Source: Demequina lignilytica (GTDB lineage: Bacteria; Actinomycetota; Actinomycetes; Actinomycetales; Demequinaceae). From it: DNA of 64,000 bases. The notes beneath the pieces were generated by a model. It was not told the origin of the DNA and ran no database searches. It saw only the letters and a list, made by a program, of their open reading frames with translations. The stretch is from positions 54,934 to 118,933 of the forward strand of contig NZ_JAUHPX010000009.1 in assembly GCF_030418305.1 (NCBI RefSeq), in the 5' to 3' direction. Below are positions 61,918-64,000 of this stretch, one piece after another; the first letter of the stretch is position 1; the number at the start of each line of letters is the position of its first letter. The translations under genes were made by a program, and so were the position numbers.

Positions 61918-61963
61918 TCGCGTCAGCACGGTTTCGATCCACCCCTTCCTCTCAGGAGACACC

Positions 61964-63154
61964 ATGAAGACCATCGACTCGCTCGGTGACCTCACCGGCA
62001 AGAAGGTGCTGGTCCGCTCGGACCTCAACGTCCCGCTGGACGGCACCACGATCACCGACGACGGCCGCGTCCGCGCCTCGGTGCCCACCATCCAGAAGCT
62101 GCTCGGCGCCGGCGCCGCGGTCATCGTCACCGCGCACCTGGGCCGTCCCAAGGGCGCGCCGGAGGACAAGTACTCCCTGGCGCCCGCCGCGGCCCGCCTC
62201 GCGGAGCTGCTCGGCCAGCCCGTGACCCTCGCGGAGGACCTCGTCGGCGAGTCGGCGAAGGCCGTCACCGCCGCGCTCGAGCCCGGCCAGGTCGCGATGC
62301 TCGAGAACGTGCGCTTCGACGCGCGCGAGACCTCCAAGGTCGACGAGGAGCGCCAGGCGCTCGCCGCGGAGCTCGCCGCGTTCGCGGACGTGTTCGTGTC
62401 CGACGGCTTCGGCGTCGTCCACCGCAAGCAGGCCTCCGTCTACGACGTCGCGCAGATCCTGCCCGCGGCCGCCGGCACCCTGGTCGAGAAGGAGGTCGTC
62501 TCGCTGTCGAAGGCCGTGACCGACCCCGCCCGTCCCTACGCCGTCGTGCTCGGCGGCTCGAAGGTGTCGGACAAGCTCGGCGTCATCGCGAACCTCCTGA
62601 CCAAGGCCGACCGCCTCCTCATCGGCGGTGGCATGGTCTTCACCTTCCTCGCCGCCAAGGGCTACGAGGTGGGCAGCTCGCTCCTCGAGCAGGACCAGAT
62701 CGACACCGTCAAGGGCTACCTCGCGACCGCGGAGGCCAACGGCGTCGAGATCGTGCTCCCGACCGACATCGTCGCGGCCGACCGCTTCGCCGCGGACGCC
62801 GACGCCGTGGTGGTCGCGGCCGACGCGATCCCCGCGGACCGCATGGGCCTCGACATCGGCCCCGACTCGGCCGCGCTGTTCGCGTCCAAGATCGCGGACG
62901 CCAAGACCATCGTCTGGAACGGCCCCATGGGCGTGTTCGAGATGGAGGCCTTCGCGAGCGGCACCAAGGCCGTCGCGCAGGCCATGATCGACTCCGACGG
63001 CTTCTCGGTCGTCGGCGGCGGCGACTCCGCCGCGGCCGTGCGCCTGCTCGGCTTCGACGAGGCCGGATTCGGCCACATCTCCACGGGCGGCGGAGCGTCG
63101 CTCGAACTTCTCGAGGGCAAGGTCCTGCCGGGCCTCGCCGTGCTGGAGGGCTGA
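61964..63154 (+). CDS. pgk: phosphoglycerate kinase
   Basis: The 396-residue monomeric kinase moves phosphate from 1,3-bisphosphoglycerate to ADP. N-terminal domain: [24 protein letters not shown] and [12 protein letters not shown] for 3-phosphoglycerate binding. C-terminal nucleotide domain: [28 protein letters not shown] and [14 protein letters not shown], with [11 protein letters not shown] and [17 protein letters not shown] 61964 has CAGGAG six nt upstream. tpiA begins 3 bp after its stop, so the two are co-translated from one transcript. Confidence 0.97.
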   Translation: MKTIDSLGDLTGKKVLVRSDLNVPLDGTTITDDGRVRASVPTIQKLLGAGAAVIVTAHLGRPKGAPEDKYSLAPAAARLAELLGQPVTLAEDLVGESAKAVTAALEPGQVAMLENVRFDARETSKVDEERQALAAELAAFADVFVSDGFGVVHRKQASVYDVAQILPAAAGTLVEKEVVSLSKAVTDPARPYAVVLGGSKVSDKLGVIANLLTKADRLLIGGGMVFTFLAAKGYEVGSSLLEQDQIDTVKGYLATAEANGVEIVLPTDIVAADRFAADADAVVVAADAIPADRMGLDIGPDSAALFASKIADAKTIVWNGPMGVFEMEAFASGTKAVAQAMIDSDGFSVVGGGDSAAAVRLLGFDEAGFGHISTGGGASLELLEGKVLPGLAVLEG

Positions 63155-63157
63155 ACC

Positions 63158-63949
63158 ATGGCACGTACCCCGCTGATCGCCGGCAACTGGAAGCTCAACC
63201 TCGACCACCTCGAGGCGACGCACACCGTGCAGAAGCTCGCGTGGCTCCTGCGCGACGCCAAGCACGACTACTCCGAGGTCGAGGTCGCGGTGCTCGCGTC
63301 CTTCACCTCGCTGCGCTCCGTGCAGACGCTCGTCGACGCCGACCAGCTCGAGCTCAAGTACGGCGCCCAGGACATCTCGCAGCACGCGTCCGGCGCGTAC
63401 ACCGGCGAGGTCTCCGGCACCCAGCTGTCGAAGCTCGGCGTGTCCTACGTGGCCGTCGGCCACTCGGAGCGTCGCCAGTACCACGGCGAGACCGACGAGA
63501 TCGTCGCGGCGAAGACCCAGGCGGCCTTCGCCAACGGCATCGTCCCGATCGTGTGCGTGGGCGAGGGCCTCGACATCCGCAAGGCCGGCGAGCACGTGCC
63601 CTACACGCTCGCCCAGGTCGACGGCGCGCTCAAGGACCTGCCGGCCGAGCAGGCCAAGGACGTGGTCATCGCGTACGAGCCCGTGTGGGCCATCGGCACC
63701 GGCGAGGTCGCGACCCCGGCGGACGCGCAGGAGGTGTGCGCCGCGATCCGCGTCCGCATCGCCGAGCTCTACGACGCCGAGCTCGCTGACGGCGTCCGCG
63801 TCCTGTACGGCGGATCCGTGAAGTCGAGCTCGATCGCCCAGCTCATGGCCGAGGCCGACGTGGACGGCGGCCTGGTCGGCGGCGCGAGCCTCGACCCGGA
63901 GGAGTTCTCCAAGATCGCACGCTTCAAGGCGCACCAGGTCGGCCTCTAG
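63158..63949 (+). CDS. tpiA: triose-phosphate isomerase
   Basis: The 263-residue TIM barrel interconverts dihydroxyacetone phosphate and glyceraldehyde 3-phosphate. AGNWKLNLD carries the catalytic Lys and Asn, [14 protein letters not shown] the electrophilic His, [12 protein letters not shown] the catalytic Glu and the flexible loop, and [10 protein letters not shown] the phosphate-binding loop. The product pool (dihydroxyacetone phosphate) is also the substrate of MgsA encoded upstream. secG usually follows tpiA in this group; the window ends first. Confidence 0.97.
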   Translation: MARTPLIAGNWKLNLDHLEATHTVQKLAWLLRDAKHDYSEVEVAVLASFTSLRSVQTLVDADQLELKYGAQDISQHASGAYTGEVSGTQLSKLGVSYVAVGHSERRQYHGETDEIVAAKTQAAFANGIVPIVCVGEGLDIRKAGEHVPYTLAQVDGALKDLPAEQAKDVVIAYEPVWAIGTGEVATPADAQEVCAAIRVRIAELYDAELADGVRVLYGGSVKSSSIAQLMAEADVDGGLVGGASLDPEEFSKIARFKAHQVGL

Positions 63950-64000
63950 CCGACCCGCCGCGGCCGGGGGGGCCCCCCCGGGCGCGCCGGGCGGGGAACA

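Overview
The window is chromosomal DNA of a high-GC actinobacterium. Supporting signs are the Pup conjugation genes, WhiA, an ANTAR-type response regulator, an actinobacterial-type SOS box, GTG starts and TANNNT -10 elements that sit only 6-7 nt before start codons. Gene order resembles the Mycobacterium and Streptomyces blocks uppP-PAC2-trmI-arc-dop-pup-pafA, hisF-hisI-trpECBA-lgt-gltBD-pyk, the regulator-polA-rpsA-coaE-uvrB-uvrA-uvrC stretch and rapZ-yvcK-whiA-gap-pgk-tpiA. My best guess is the order Micrococcales (Demequina- or Cellulomonas-like), inferred from gene style only.

Layout. 1-6.1 kb: small conserved proteins, aldo/keto reductase, UppP, PAC2 protein, HAD phosphatase, sulfotransferase-like protein, RecB-type nuclease. 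6.2-13.0 kb: site-2 protease, TrmI, then the pupylation cluster arc-dop-pup-pafA with no 20S proteasome genes between. 13.0-18.4 kb: FKBP lipoprotein, HisF and a two-gene heterodimeric ABC exporter. 18.5-32.1 kb: hisI, trpE, a small membrane protein, trpC-trpB-trpA, lgt, gltB-gltD and pyk, largely overlapping or tightly spaced. 32.1-34.6 kb: a single, visibly lower-GC gene of unknown family between two exact 28-bp copies of the pyk terminator hairpin; it carries a HEPN-type RNxxxH motif and is the best candidate here for an undescribed (possibly defence) gene. 34.7-37.4 kb: sucrose phosphorylase, methylglyoxal synthase, a tRNA with anticodon CAA, and the ANTAR regulator. 37.5-42.9 kb: branched-chain amino-acid ABC system, with the binding protein convergent to livHMGF. 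43-58 kb: thioesterase, polA, pfkA, rpsA, coaE, uvrB, a TerC-family membrane protein, a YciI-like protein, SOS-boxed uvrA, and uvrC. 57.8-64 kb: rapZ-yvcK-whiA and the glycolytic gap-pgk-tpiA set.

Together the genes cover amino-acid synthesis (His, Trp, Glu), central glycolysis (pfkA, gap, pgk, tpiA, pyk, methylglyoxal bypass), nucleotide excision repair and Pup-dependent protein modification. Non-coding features include strong terminator-like hairpins, dispersed palindromic repeats in two intergenic regions, a LexA box, and many promoters suggesting leaderless mRNAs. No CRISPR array, rRNA, insertion sequence or integrase was seen.
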